Assembly: GCA_002812745.2 (NCBI GenBank)
Contig: NCSJ02000042.1
Location: forward strand, 62,001-126,000
Length of the DNA stretch: 64,000 nt
Origin: Scytalidium lignicola
Taxonomy: Eukaryota; Ascomycota; Leotiomycetes
Reading direction: 5' to 3'
Shown here: piece by piece, positions 35,054 to 45,301 of the stretch
Layout: every line of letters begins with the position of its first letter
How positions within the stretch are numbered: the first letter of the stretch is position 1
Notes under the pieces: model-generated
Databases searched by the model: none
What the model was told of the DNA's origin: nothing
The model's input: only the letters and a program-made list of their open reading frames with translations
Position numbers and translations under genes: made by a program

Positions 35054-36095
35054 TTTCAGAGAGCGCGCAAAAAAATCAAGCGCTGAGTAGTGAGCTTGTG
35101 ATTTTACAAGAGATTAGAAGCGGATGAAATGTGGTCTCGCCCGGTTCTTATCCTTCTCCATCTTTGACCGGGATTGAGCGCGGGGTCCGGGGCAACAATA
35201 TTTTGATATTTTGAGAAAGTGGGAGGGGCAGAAGTGGTACGGGTCTTGCCCGTTGTAATCCGGAATGGATCCGCCTTCAGTGACCTCTGTCCATGAGCTG
35301 TAGACCTTCGACTCAAAGTGTTTTATTCAGTTTGATGACCCTGTACGTAGAATATAGTTCGCGGAAGTTCAATCTCACATTGCTGTTGACTTGGGGACTG
35401 GCCAGTGAGGTTTAGATTTTCATCACTGATTGCACTGGGAAATGAAACTCTCAATTCATTCGAGGTCCATTGGTCTTCTGAGTGCCATACTCAGTACTCT
35501 ATCATGGTATTAGTCCCTAATACTATAAAATTCTGTCACCTAGTCAAGTTGAAATGAGCATTACATTATTACCGTACATGGTATTCGACGGAAAAGTTAA
35601 ATTGATTCTACAAAATGCTTCAATCGGCGGTGAGCTCAGTGGTTGCGACCAACGATAGTCATGACGAGTCGGAAGGGTTCCTGCACCATCTCAATTTGAG
35701 GTCTACCACCATGGAAGCTCGGCACGGGCTACTACCGGAGAGTCTCCTTGGTGTTCAACAATCACGGCATATGTGCTCCGTTCCGTATATTCCGAGTGGT
35801 AAGATACATGTTCATTGTTTCTTTCTCATCCCCCACCTATGAGAGTATATTTATTCAATACTCATCCCGTTACTTTGCGGTAGATATTCGGAGGAAGCAT
35901 TCGGGACTGCCCCGAGTGGATAACGGGAGGTCCTGCTGCGACTCTACAGCCGTAGTCTCGGCAGTGTATTCTTGGGGACAGAAGTAGAGACTGCAGTGAT
36001 AGGCGATCAGAAGAGAATTTATATCATCTATGTTCTTAATAGAGTTGTTTAGCTAAGTGTTATATTCATTAATTTTATTTTCTTCTTAATTGTAA
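35054..36095. other. Intergenic, promoter of the Baeyer-Villiger gene and AT-rich tract
   Basis: Open frames at 35104-35316 and 35615-35987 show no recognisable protein. The first 250 bases form the upstream region of the monooxygenase and contain one candidate operator. Confidence 0.45.
35261..35273. promoter_or_regulatory. Candidate Zn2Cys6 operator CGGAATGGATCCG
   Basis: Inverted CGG/CCG triplets with a 7-base spacer, 208 bp upstream of the monooxygenase ATG. It shares the ATCCG right half with the A-T-R promoter sites. Confidence 0.45.
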
Positions 36096-36255
36096 TGTGG
36101 TAGGGAATTCCCGTTCCCTACATACGTACGAGTGGAGACCCCATATGGAGACCCCGCAACCCCGGATTCTCCACACTTTACCATTTAGTATATATAATAA
36201 TAACTATCGTAACACGCGTAGTTACCATAATCAAGCCTTCCTTTCTCTTATTCTA
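36096..36255 (+). repeat. LTR-like repeat, copy 1 (degenerate)
   Basis: Begins TGTGGTAGGGAATTCCCG and matches the element at 37298 over about 150 bp, including ACATACGTACGAG, GAGACCCCATAT and ACACTTTACCA. The right end has drifted, reading TTATTCTAATTATA instead of CTACCACACA. Confidence 0.65.
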
Positions 36256-36483
36256 ATTATAAAATATTATTATCTTATTTAATCTTACTTTAATGAATTA
36301 ATTAAAGTATATTAAAGTTTTTAATAATTTAGTTTTTATATTTAAAACTTATTATATAAAAGTATTACAAGCTAATAATAGTATAATAATTGTAATTTTT
36401 AATAATATCATATTACTTATGATAAGTGATAGTTACTAGCTTTTATTATATGATAATATACGGTTTTACTTTACTTGTACTTT

Positions 36484-36643
36484 ATTCTCACCAACAACTG
36501 AAAGCTTAACTATAAATTTTAAGTAGCATTTCTAAAAGTATTAAGATCCTTTAACAGCTTGTTAGATTGCTGTTGAGCACCTTCCTCCCGTCTTGGTGAC
36601 AGAACCCAGTTCCAAAGACTCTGATTAAGCGGACCTGCCACGG
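36484..36643 (-). repeat. Dispersed duplicated segment, copy 2 (AT-enriched)
   Basis: Similar to 15935-16100 along its length, with many positions changed from C or G to T or A. Shared words include CACCAACA, TGTTGAGCACCTTCCTCCCG-like sequence and CCAGTTCCAAAGACTCTGA. Confidence 0.55.
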
Positions 36644-37297
36644 TGACCGATAGCAAAGTCCAAATGACGGTCGATATCGTGGCCACGGAGGCATTGGGAC
36701 TAATCTAAACGGAACCAAATGCCATGGATTGGAGCGGGCGGCCATCAGCTACGATTATTGCCGCTATCAGGGCTGTCATCACAAGGAGAGACAGAATGGC
36801 GGCTAGAAACTCCCATACCCACCAATAATTCACGAAATATATGCCATGGTCGCTTGAACGTAGTCAGATACTGGGTATGCTGAGGTGGAATTGGTGGTTT
36901 CTTCGCAGGTGAGACTGGCGGTTTCTTTACTAGAGATGCTTTAGTAGTGAGGTTTGATGAGATTCGACTGTACACGACATGGGATGTGGTCATACTCGCA
37001 AAAGCCAAAGCTATAGACTTGAGCGAAAAGCGTACAATATTAATACAAAAATGAATGGTGAATCAACTGCTTGTTAAATCAAATCTTGAATAATAATTAG
37101 GGGTGCAGCTAAGAAGTACCTTAACCTCCGTAAAGCATAGTTAGGCGTATAACTTTAGTGTAGCCATTTAGCCTAGCCACAACCCAAGCTATCAGGTGTC
37201 GCTGTAAAATCTAAGCGCTGGTACCCTTTCTACTATCATAAGTGTCGACAAGATAGAATCAGCGGGGTTTTTTTAACAGTTCAATATTTAGAGCTAC

Positions 37298-37455
37298 TGT
37301 GGTAGGGAATTCCCGTTCCCTACATACGTACGAGCAGAGACCCCATATAGAGACCCTGCTACCCTAGATTCCTCACACTTTACCACTTAGTATATATATT
37401 AGTAGCTATCATAGTTACCATAATTAAGCTTTCCTTTCTCCTATTCTACCACACA
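37298..37455 (+). mobile_element. Probable solo LTR, 158 bp
   Basis: Starts TGTGGTAG and ends CTACCACACA, so it has TG...CA ends with short inverted termini. CTAC directly flanks both sides (37294-37297 and 37456-37459), which fits a 4-base target duplication. It contains the internal palindrome GTAGGGAATTCCCGTTCCCTAC-like hairpin near its left end. No internal retroelement genes are next to it. A diverged copy lies 1.2 kb upstream. Confidence 0.6.
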
Positions 37456-37582
37456 CTACCATTTGATTGGTTAGTTGTTATTTAACTACACTTTATGACC
37501 GTATAGTGACCACACCTACACTCTTACATTATTATTATACATAGCCAACCGTACATGTGATTATATTCTATCACATATTTGA
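37456..37582 (+). repeat. Degenerate repeat B, copy 1
   Basis: Similar to 44743-44864: both read TTTGATT..TTAGTTGTT, then ACACTTTA, TATAGTGACC/TACAGTAACT-type words, and end TATTCTATCACA/TATTCCATCACA. Non-coding; the parent element is unknown. Confidence 0.5.
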
Positions 37583-38071
37583 AGGTTTAATCTAAGATCA
37601 ATTTTGGTTAGTCATTTATAGAAGTTTTGTAAGCTATAAGCTAGAAATATAATTATAGTACAATAAAAAGAAGCATGTTAAGAAGGAAAACTTGCCTGAG
37701 TGCGCGGGAGGTCCTTAGGTGCAATATTGCTATTTCTTCAGCATTAATAAATCAAACGAGATCCGTTGTGGCCCCAGGATTCCAAATCAGCCAGTTTTTG
37801 ATTATAATGGCATTTGCACCAAAAGAGATTGATTGATGCTCTAGAGATATGCATTAACAGAGACTGCACAATAAAGGAGATTTTAAATATAATTTTATCT
37901 CTGGTATGTGAAATTGCCCAACAAGATTAGCAACCAAGAATATGACCAAAGCAGCCTGTGGTCAACAACCCAGGAATAGATAATTAGGGTCATTAAAATT
38001 GTCCCAAAATAATGTTGTAATACTGTATTGTTTGGAAAATCAACCGAAGACTGTTGTGAAATACCCCAAAA

Positions 38072-39843
38072 TCAATATTCTTTATCGGTTGCGTTTGGGT
38101 CTATCTTATAGTCTCCTTCACGAGGAGCAAAAAATTTTCTTACTAAGTTACATTGTGAGATATATGGTGGTTGTTGTAAAAGATTTTTCACATAAGCATC
38201 GAGATTGATTAGTCGGCCTTCTGTAATAGCGTCCGTCACATAATTCACAGGTCCTGGCATATAAGGAAGAGTTCTCTTTTGGGTCCCAGTGTCAGTAGCT
38301 TCAGCAGGGAATTTTGTTATAAGGGCTATTTGAAAATCATAAAAATCTTCGTAATACCTCGATAACTGCCATTGGTGACCATTCTCTAATGTTGCTTCCA
38401 CGACAAACCAATATTTATCTTCTGCGAAGCAGTAATTAGGTATATGAGCCGAGATTGGAAAGTGTAATTGTGAGGTAGGGTTGGCTGGTGTATATGGATT
38501 TTGCTGCACTTGCTGTGGAGCTCTTTTCTGCTGGGATAGTTGCTACAAATAATGACATTAGGATACTGTGCGACTAGAGATATAACAAAAACACAACAAG
38601 TTTCAAGAAAACTTACAGCCACTGAAGTTGATTCTAAGGCTGATGCGTCTAAGGGCCAAGAATTTTTGGCAACTGAAGTTGATTCTGCGGTGGGCAGTGT
38701 TTGATCGCCGTTCGTTCTGCTAGATTTCATTCCGAAGATTAAACCTCGCAAAAAGCCAGGCAGGCGTGAATCTTTTGAGCTACTTGGACTGGAATTTGAG
38801 TTATAGGGCCGTGTAAGGCCTAAATTGTTTCTTCGCTCTGTAGGTAAGTTCTCCGATGTCTCATTGGAGCTTTGGAGTCCATTTCTGGTATCAATGGTGG
38901 TAGTTGTAGCCGATGTGGGTGGTTTAGAGTCTGCTCTTATAATTGGACGCCTGCTAATATATCGTTCACTTCTATTGGATTGATCGACTGTTGACGGCCC
39001 TCCATTATAGTCTCCATTTCCCGCATAACCATAATCACCATAGGAATCGTTTCTGGTATCACCATCAGCTCCATTTCCGGTGTCATTGGCGGCGACTACA
39101 TCCACTGCACTATCTTCATCACTCCACTCTATGTCATCTACGACTGTTTCGGCGTAAGATGTTATGGTGTCTAAGTACTCCTCAATTGCCTGTCTCCGAT
39201 CTGGTACTGTGCTATATCCAGGCCCGCTCACGTCGCCAGGGAGTGATGCTTTAAGAGTCTTCAATTCTCTGAGGAGCTGAACAGTATCCCCTTTAACATC
39301 AATGACTCCTTCTTTGATTTGTTTAGAATCGTCGAGGAGTGCGGTGGTATCATTCTTCGTAGCCTGAGCTAACACTCTATGGTGGCATACATTAGCTCAT
39401 GTTAACAAGGTCAAAGATCAGGGAAGATATTACAGGGTGGATACGTCAAGTGCTATCTGCAAGGTCTTGGTGTGCGCTGCCAGCTGCGCATTCAGGGCAA
39501 TTACTTTGTCCTTCCCGGACAACACCCATCGCACCTGCTTTGAATCGTACTTGGTTATGAGCTGGCCAAGGTCACCCATGATGCTGTTACAGTTCCCAAG
39601 TACCGATTATATCCGCACCGCCATGGACGACACCGCCGGTAACTGTGCTGACATGGTTTCATCGTTGTAATCATGCTGGAGGAGTTCCAGCACCGTACGC
39701 AAATCATTCAACTCTCGGGATGTCGCGGAAAGCTCCTCGCGGGCGTCACGCACCGACTGGGCGAACTTCGTGACAGTAGTCGATGTCTTGACAACCGCAC
39801 CGATAAGAGCGAGAGCTGAGGTCGAGATGGAGAGGGGATCCAT
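38072..39843 (-). pseudogene. Helo-like N-terminal domain fused to a Bem1-type PX domain, with one internal stop
   Basis: Three exons are inferred: 39843-39434, 39376-38617 and 38542-38072, about 546 codons. Exon 1 starts MDPLSISTSALALIGAVVKT, the signature start of the Helo-like/STAND-associated N-terminal domain of fungal NLR-type proteins, and continues into LSGKDKVIALNAQLAAHTKTLQIALD. An in-frame TAA at 39609-39607 interrupts this domain (after SSMAVRI). Exon 2 gives LLAQ-type LVLAQATKNDTTALLDD, an acidic region and a long Ser/Asn/Asp-rich linker. Exon 3 is a PX domain closest to that of Bem1/Scd2: KYWFVVEATLENG, SRYYEDFYDFQ, LPYMPGPVNYVTDAI and NLVRKFFAPREGDY. Bem1 itself has SH3 domains and a PB1 domain, which are absent here. 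The stop means either a pseudogene, a downstream start, or a sequencing error; every other junction is intact. Confidence 0.72.
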
Positions 39844-40652
39844 GGACCTAAAGCACTAGATGTCATTCCTTGCGAGGCGTTTAATTATGTATTCGATGCT
39901 TTACGAAAATTCGGGTGGGGAAAACAACGAGGCTGAAGTCGCTGCCATCTCCATTGCTGCGCCATCCCCATACTAGTCCGGAGTTGATCACTTGCAGATG
40001 TGAGGCTCCCGTGATCTAAGTGAGGCTGGTTTAATATGAAAGCTCATAGAACCCCGTATATTAGATGATAATGGGGAGTTTAAGCTGCTCTTCATCCTCA
40101 GCGTCAATAGCACCCTGAAATAAATCGCTAAAATCAAATTAATTGAGTCTGTTTATCCCTTTTGTTAAAGGCTACGGTGAGAACGGCTGTAATTCAACTA
40201 GCTACTAAAACAACTACTACAACTACAGTGGGCAAATACGACCTTGTATAGACCTCTTACGGCCGTAGTACGGCAACCGTAGCTGTAGATCGGTGACCGT
40301 AACCTACACTAAATTGATTTTTGGTCTTTCNAAAAAAGTGAATGAAACCCTTTTTTTATAAATTACACTTTATTATAAGGTAATTGTTAGTATGTCTTAT
40401 GTTAGTTACTACAAGGTGATTAATAATATAAGTATCTTTCGCGCACTTGCACTCTTAGCGCTTTACACTGAATGCCCTAACAAAAAGGCGTATAACGACA
40501 ATGTAAAAAATTTTCAACTACAGTGTCTATTCCTAATAAGTCATTCGCCAAAGATTCTCAACAAGACGGCGTTCTGAACTTAAAGCACAGTGGAAAAATG
40601 TTCAAGCTTATAATGGTGATGCAATTGTAATAGTTGCCTACTCTCAAGGAAT
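39844..40652. other. Intergenic with degenerate repeat
   Basis: About 800 bp. It contains repeat C copy 1 (40311-40497) with an N at 40331 beside an A run. No protein similarity in the short frames. Confidence 0.5.
40311..40497 (+). repeat. Degenerate repeat C, copy 1
   Basis: Matches 44427-44617. Shared phrases are AAATTGAT..TGG, AAGTGAATGAAA, CGCGCACTTGCACTCT/CGCGCACCTATACTCT, and CTTTACACTGAATGCCCTAAC/CTTTACACCGAATGCCCTGAC. This copy is more AT-rich, consistent with RIP. Confidence 0.6.
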
Positions 40653-41745
40653 TCAACCTACAGTGCTGCAGGATGGAGACCCCAAGTTTCCACTCACAAA
40701 CACAACAAGGACAGCTGCATACCTGTGATTATTAGCATCTACTTGCGAGCCATGCATTAAAATACCTACGCTGCTGTTGATGCAAAGAGCTCTGCTCTGC
40801 GAGCATTGGTCAAGAGGCGAACAGATCCCGCAAAGAGTATGGTAAAGCCACAGACGAGGCCAAGACGAACGTTATTATTTGTAACAAGATATAATGTAAT
40901 GATAGATACAATGAGAAGTACTGCTGCCAGAAGCATACTAAGTGTTGCTACGGCTCGGTTGATTTTTCTCATTGAAAGGAGTGCTATTGACTCGTCGACA
41001 TGGGAATCCTAAATCCAAGTGTGAGTGCTTGCTGATTACCATGGATGCCTTTACCGACTAAACAAATCAACCTTAAGTAAGGAAGTTCAACAAGTCTGGT
41101 TAGCCAATCCTTCTCAAATTCAGGATGAAGTGCAATCAATTCGTTTTCGTCGTCTAGCTGACTAGCGCTCAATCCAGAGAAAGAGGGAGCGCGGTGTCTA
41201 TCTGGTCCCCCAGACCTTCTATCTAGCCAAAGCTTGAGAGCCTCTATTGTCTTAGATTGTGGTTTACCCATTTTCAGTACCGCTTCTTGTAGCACCAAAG
41301 CTTCTTCTATCGCTCAGTCGATACATTAGCTGAGCAAGTTTAAGCTGATAGATTTGCCGATCCTGGTACGGAAGATCGAACGCTTACGATATTCCTTCAA
41401 CTTTTCTCTTATTCTCATAATCACTGCCATTTGTTCCGGGTCAGAGCTAGTGCTGAGCTTTTTCCATGACCGAAAATTCTGAAGCGTATCTGGATCTACC
41501 CGAGAAATTTTAATATCGAGGTCATCTTGCTGTTTCTGTAACTCGAAAATCTCTGCCTCTAAGTAGAGCAAGTTTCTAGTTGATAATCGATGGAAAGCAT
41601 TGTAAATAAAGAAGGAGTGGTCGGGGTCACTCACGACCAGTGAGGCAGCGGATGGATATCCATTCATGGAATTGCGTTCGGGCTGTCCCAACTCAGCATC
41701 TATGCTAGGACGCCTCCTTGGAGAATTTAAAATATTCAATCGCAT
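40653..41745 (-). CDS. DUF6594-family membrane protein
   Basis: Four exons are inferred: 41745-41388, 41306 to about 41060, about 41010-40770 and 40722-40653. Exon 1 has LLYLEAEIFELQKQQDDLD and RIREKLKEY, which continues across a GTAAGC/GATAG intron as QEALVLQEAVLKM. Exon 3 encodes RKINRAVATLSMLLAAVLLIV, and after a second helix LLTNARRAELFASTAA; the last splice adds YAAVLVVFVSGNLG. This helical region followed by two or three C-terminal membrane helices with the TNARRAE motif is typical of the fungal DUF6594 family, whose function is unknown. The exon 2/exon 3 junction is unresolved because no consensus donor in phase 0 was found (GTCGGT is the only candidate). It is divergent from the retropepsin-like gene with about 310 bp between starts. 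Confidence 0.8.
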
Positions 41746-42057
41746 TGTTGAGTAATTGGACTGTTTGTATAATGCAATCTAAGTCCCCCAGATACTGAGA
41801 TCCCGCCACTGTCGAACAAGATTGACCTGACACCAAGTAGACGAGGCAGATTAATTGCCACGTCACGATTCAATACAACTGGTTACTGTTCCTGCTCTAA
41901 CCACTTGACTCACCGCATATATTGGGAAACCTCAAGTGAACCTCTAGCCTCATGAAGTCAATTGATTTCTATCATACTTGCAATTTAGTTGAGCAGACCA
42001 GCACTTCTAATTTATCTTTCGAATTGTAAATTCCGCGGTAATTGATATTCGTGTGGA
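41746..42057. promoter_or_regulatory. Divergent promoter region, DUF6594 and retropepsin-like genes
   Basis: 312 bp between two divergently placed start codons. No consensus TATA box or operator stands out. Confidence 0.4.
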
Positions 42058-43404
42058 ATGGCCCACGCGGACCTATCTGTGTGGTGGATTTGTAGTCGTT
42101 GTGCTCGAGAGGTAAACCCAGGTGTTTGGAGGGATGTACGCCCTGGTTGTGGCCATACAAGGTGCCACGACTGCAACAGTCGCAAGTTTGGAGATTTTTC
42201 CTTTTCAAGTCTTCAGAGTACGCTGACGCCATTACTTATGGAAATAGTTGCAGACCATACTATTTCATCGCCATCCAAGAATGCACTCGTTAGATTGCAT
42301 CCTAGGGTGAAACCAAGACTTCTTAGCATCTTGATTCATAGAATTCTTACAGAGACTTGCTATGCAGATTCTAGAAGCGAGGTAAACTGTATCACGAAAG
42401 CCTATGCTCAAGCAATAGGTATTCCGTTTGCAGAAAAAATTACTGTCTTCAGCTTACCAATGAAAGGGTTGGGTTACAAATCTATTGGAACCGCATCAGT
42501 AATATGTAGATTTACCTCCGAACCTTTTATGACCCAGCCTGTGCAGTTTTTTGTGTTCGAAAAACTTCAGTGTGAAGTGCTATTCGGTAGAGAGTTCTTA
42601 CGTGCTACTCAGACTCTAGACATCTACCAGCATCGTCTGAGGAGCATTGAAAGTACCATCACGGCATCAGCAGCAGTCAGATCTATTAGCCATGTGGGAG
42701 AGTGCCTAAAATGTTGGCTGGATGGAATTCCTGTTAGGTCTCTACCTGATACTGGGGCTAATGTGAACTTGATATCTTCGGAGTTTGCGGAAATACTGGA
42801 TTATCATAACGGCCCTGGGGGGAAGACCATCCAGGTTGGGGAGCAGGTCTGGATTGAATTTGCCGATTGCTCTACAGCTCGAATTGAAGGTACGATTCAG
42901 CTTACTGTGTCATTCTGTCCACCTAAGGAGACCAATGGTGTGCTCAAACTGATCGAATCGTCTGGTTCATCTGCCAATAAAACGCCAGCCCGTGGGATTA
43001 AAGCCCTTCAATCGAACATCAACATCATCGAACCCTTCCACATAATCAAGGATTTAAGTTATGATGTTATTCTTGGGGAAACCATCCTCACTACCGTCGA
43101 TGCTTACAATCAGCATAGCTCTGGATTCAGTACACCAGAAAAACGAAAAGAAGGATGTATAGCCATCGCTAGAAAGAAGAAGCCAGGCGAGGGTACACAG
43201 CATCCCAAGACTCTTCGTAACCCTGAGCAGAAGTTCAGGGATAAATTTTCGTTAGAATACGATCGATATCAAAGAGAAAAAGAAAGTCATGAAGATGAGC
43301 GACTGCACGGTCGTATCTCGGATAAAGAAGCCCAAATAAAGTGTTCCCAGACGGACCAAAATCATCTAGAATGGTTGAGAATGCATCGAGAACCTTTAGA
43401 GTAA
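42058..43404 (+). CDS. Tandem retropepsin-like protein with N-terminal zinc motif
   Basis: A single exon of 448 aa. Residues about 8-41 hold a cysteine-rich motif: WWICSRC, then GCGHTRCHDC, giving C-x2-C, C-x-H-x2-C and C-x2-C, a likely zinc site. Two retropepsin-like units follow. Unit 1 (about 95-200) has CYADSRSEVNCI where the catalytic D-[TS]-G is expected and a second psi motif EVLFGREFL. Unit 2 (about 220-350) has LPDTGANVNLIS, an intact DTG, and DVILGETIL. Retropepsins work as homodimers, each giving one Asp; here both halves are in one chain, and unit 1 has Arg in place of the active-site Gly. The C-terminal 80 residues are highly charged and probably helical. No polymerase or integrase frames flank it, so it looks like a stand-alone host gene rather than part of an active element. 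Confidence 0.75.
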   Translation: MAHADLSVWWICSRCAREVNPGVWRDVRPGCGHTRCHDCNSRKFGDFSFSSLQSTLTPLLMEIVADHTISSPSKNALVRLHPRVKPRLLSILIHRILTETCYADSRSEVNCITKAYAQAIGIPFAEKITVFSLPMKGLGYKSIGTASVICRFTSEPFMTQPVQFFVFEKLQCEVLFGREFLRATQTLDIYQHRLRSIESTITASAAVRSISHVGECLKCWLDGIPVRSLPDTGANVNLISSEFAEILDYHNGPGGKTIQVGEQVWIEFADCSTARIEGTIQLTVSFCPPKETNGVLKLIESSGSSANKTPARGIKALQSNINIIEPFHIIKDLSYDVILGETILTTVDAYNQHSSGFSTPEKRKEGCIAIARKKKPGEGTQHPKTLRNPEQKFRDKFSLEYDRYQREKESHEDERLHGRISDKEAQIKCSQTDQNHLEWLRMHREPLE

Positions 43405-44426
43405 TATTATCCAGGATACTATGACAAGAATGTTCCACAGGAAATGGCTTAGTACACAGTCGATCTAGTGCTTTAATTGTCAAATTTAGTAATGGTCGTT
43501 CTTAAAGTTAGCGCAAAGAGCTCAGTGAAGGGATTAGATCCTCAAGAACGTATAATGGAGAGCTGAGCAATGCGATATAAGGAAAGGATTTTTCTATAGG
43601 AGTTAGATGAACGGAATCTTAGGGAGTTTTAGGAAAGCTCTCACTAACTTAAATCCAAAAAGAGAGAGATAGAGAAAAAGGTATTGCTGAACTACTTGTA
43701 TAATTTACATTTTTANTTTCAATTATTATAGCTTTCCATTAACGTAATTCTTACTGGGCTCAATCGCCAAATCCCTCGGGCCAGTTCCCTACCACTTGAG
43801 TATATTACGTCAAACTCTAGGCATCTCGTCTTCTCAACCTAGGCCAAGTCGTCATGAGCGGCTAGTTCGCTGGAGGGGAAGTCCACAAAATCTCCCTTCA
43901 TGCTTTACAAGTGGTCTTCATTTATTGGAGTGATGGTCGAGCTTGCCTGAAGTGTGCTTATATACGTTAGTTAGAGCGTGCGTCAGTGCCCTAAGCCTAC
44001 AAGAGGCACCTAGAATCAGTGTGAGAACGCCGCCGTTATGCCGGGGATTGCTCCTTAGTTATATGATTGATGTGATATATTAAAACAATTATGGTAAGAT
44101 GAAAATTACGCAGGGAAATATAAAAGATAGAACCTGTTAAAATCTCCAAAACTAGTTGTCATATTATCAACCTCATATGAAGTTCCCACATAATAAGCTA
44201 CTTCATTATGACCTATCAGGTACACGCTATTAATAGTATTCCGTTCACACCTTAACCTAAATCTCCAGATTACTCACACCATTCAATTAAAAGGTAAAGA
44301 GGAAAAAGAGTTAATAAATTTATTGTCACGGGACTTGATTACAGGGAGTGAAGAGGTAACAGTAGCTAGGAGAAGAGTCACGGTGAGGTAACCGTGAGGT
44401 AGATTCTATCTAGAGAGTGAAAAGAG

Positions 44427-44617
44427 GATATACAAATTGATCTCTGGCTTTTCAAGAAAGTGAATGAAAACCCTTCTCTTATAGACGATACCTTGCTGTG
44501 AGGTAGCTGTAAGTGCGTCCTACATCACTGTAAGGTGGTTGGCAGTGCAGGTGTTTCTCGCGCACCTATACTCTCGGCGCTCCCACATTCTCCGCACTTT
44601 ACACCGAATGCCCTGAC
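44427..44617 (+). repeat. Degenerate repeat C, copy 2
   Basis: The better preserved of the two copies. It lies about 100 bp downstream of a TGTCACGGGACTTGATTACA phrase (from about 44325) that resembles the start of fungal LTRs, so C may be part of a larger decayed LTR. Matches 40311-40497. Confidence 0.55.
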
Positions 44618-44742
44618 CCTAATGTAAAAGTGATAGTATACGTATAATAGCAATATAAGCCTGAGTTATAAAATATAAAATAAACAACAAGTATTACTAT
44701 AAATGATTAAAGATTTCATATTAAAATATTATGAACAGTTTA

Positions 44743-44864
44743 CTATTTGATTAATTAGTTGTTGCTCAATTACACTTTACAGCTATACAGTAACTGTACT
44801 TACACTTTCATATCGCTACCGTACATAGTGAACTGTACATACGATCGTATTCCATCACACTACT
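44743..44864 (+). repeat. Degenerate repeat B, copy 2
   Basis: Similar to 37456-37582. It follows repeat C copy 2 by about 125 bp, so B and C may be pieces of one element. Confidence 0.5.
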
Positions 44865-45180
44865 TGTTCACATGATTGTAATAAACTCATACGAGTTGTG
44901 TTAAATTGTAAGCTATAGTACAGTGGGTGCAAAAACGTTAACTGGGAGTTGCTGGGTTTGAGTTCATGGATTACGATGCAATAAACTATGCATAGAGGGT
45001 GAAGTCGGGGGAATTATCCGTTCCAATCTATAAAATTTTAAGGAGAATGTTGCTATGGAGGAACCGCCTGGTTTGGATCTATCAAGGGATCTCCTTCCCA
45101 TCGATTATGCTTCAGAGGTGTCTATGTTCCAACACGAGAGCATTCTCAATCTAATATTGAAAGGTTTAGTAGGACGTGAG

Positions 45181-45301
45181 AAGTTCTGGAATACGCTGCA
45201 TGGAATGCGCTGCATGTTGTATTTTGGCTTCCGTATTTTAGCTGTGTGGATTCACTTGGAACGCGCTGCATTCCAAGTGAGAGTCGGTCTTGGACAAGGA
45301 G
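45181..45301 (+). repeat. Repeat D with palindrome, copy 1
   Basis: Starts AAGTTCTGGAATACGCTGCA and runs through TTTTGGC and ATTCACTTGGAACGCGCTGCATTCCAAGTG to GGACAAGGAG. Matches 49172-49280 in the same orientation. The central arm TTGGAA...TTCCAA is an inverted repeat. Confidence 0.65.

Larger units (their letters stand above)
36256..38071. other. AT-rich, repeat-bearing intergenic tract
   Basis: Very AT-rich with several degenerate repeats listed separately. The minus frame 37008-36745 lacks recognised similarity. No intact gene seen. Confidence 0.5.
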
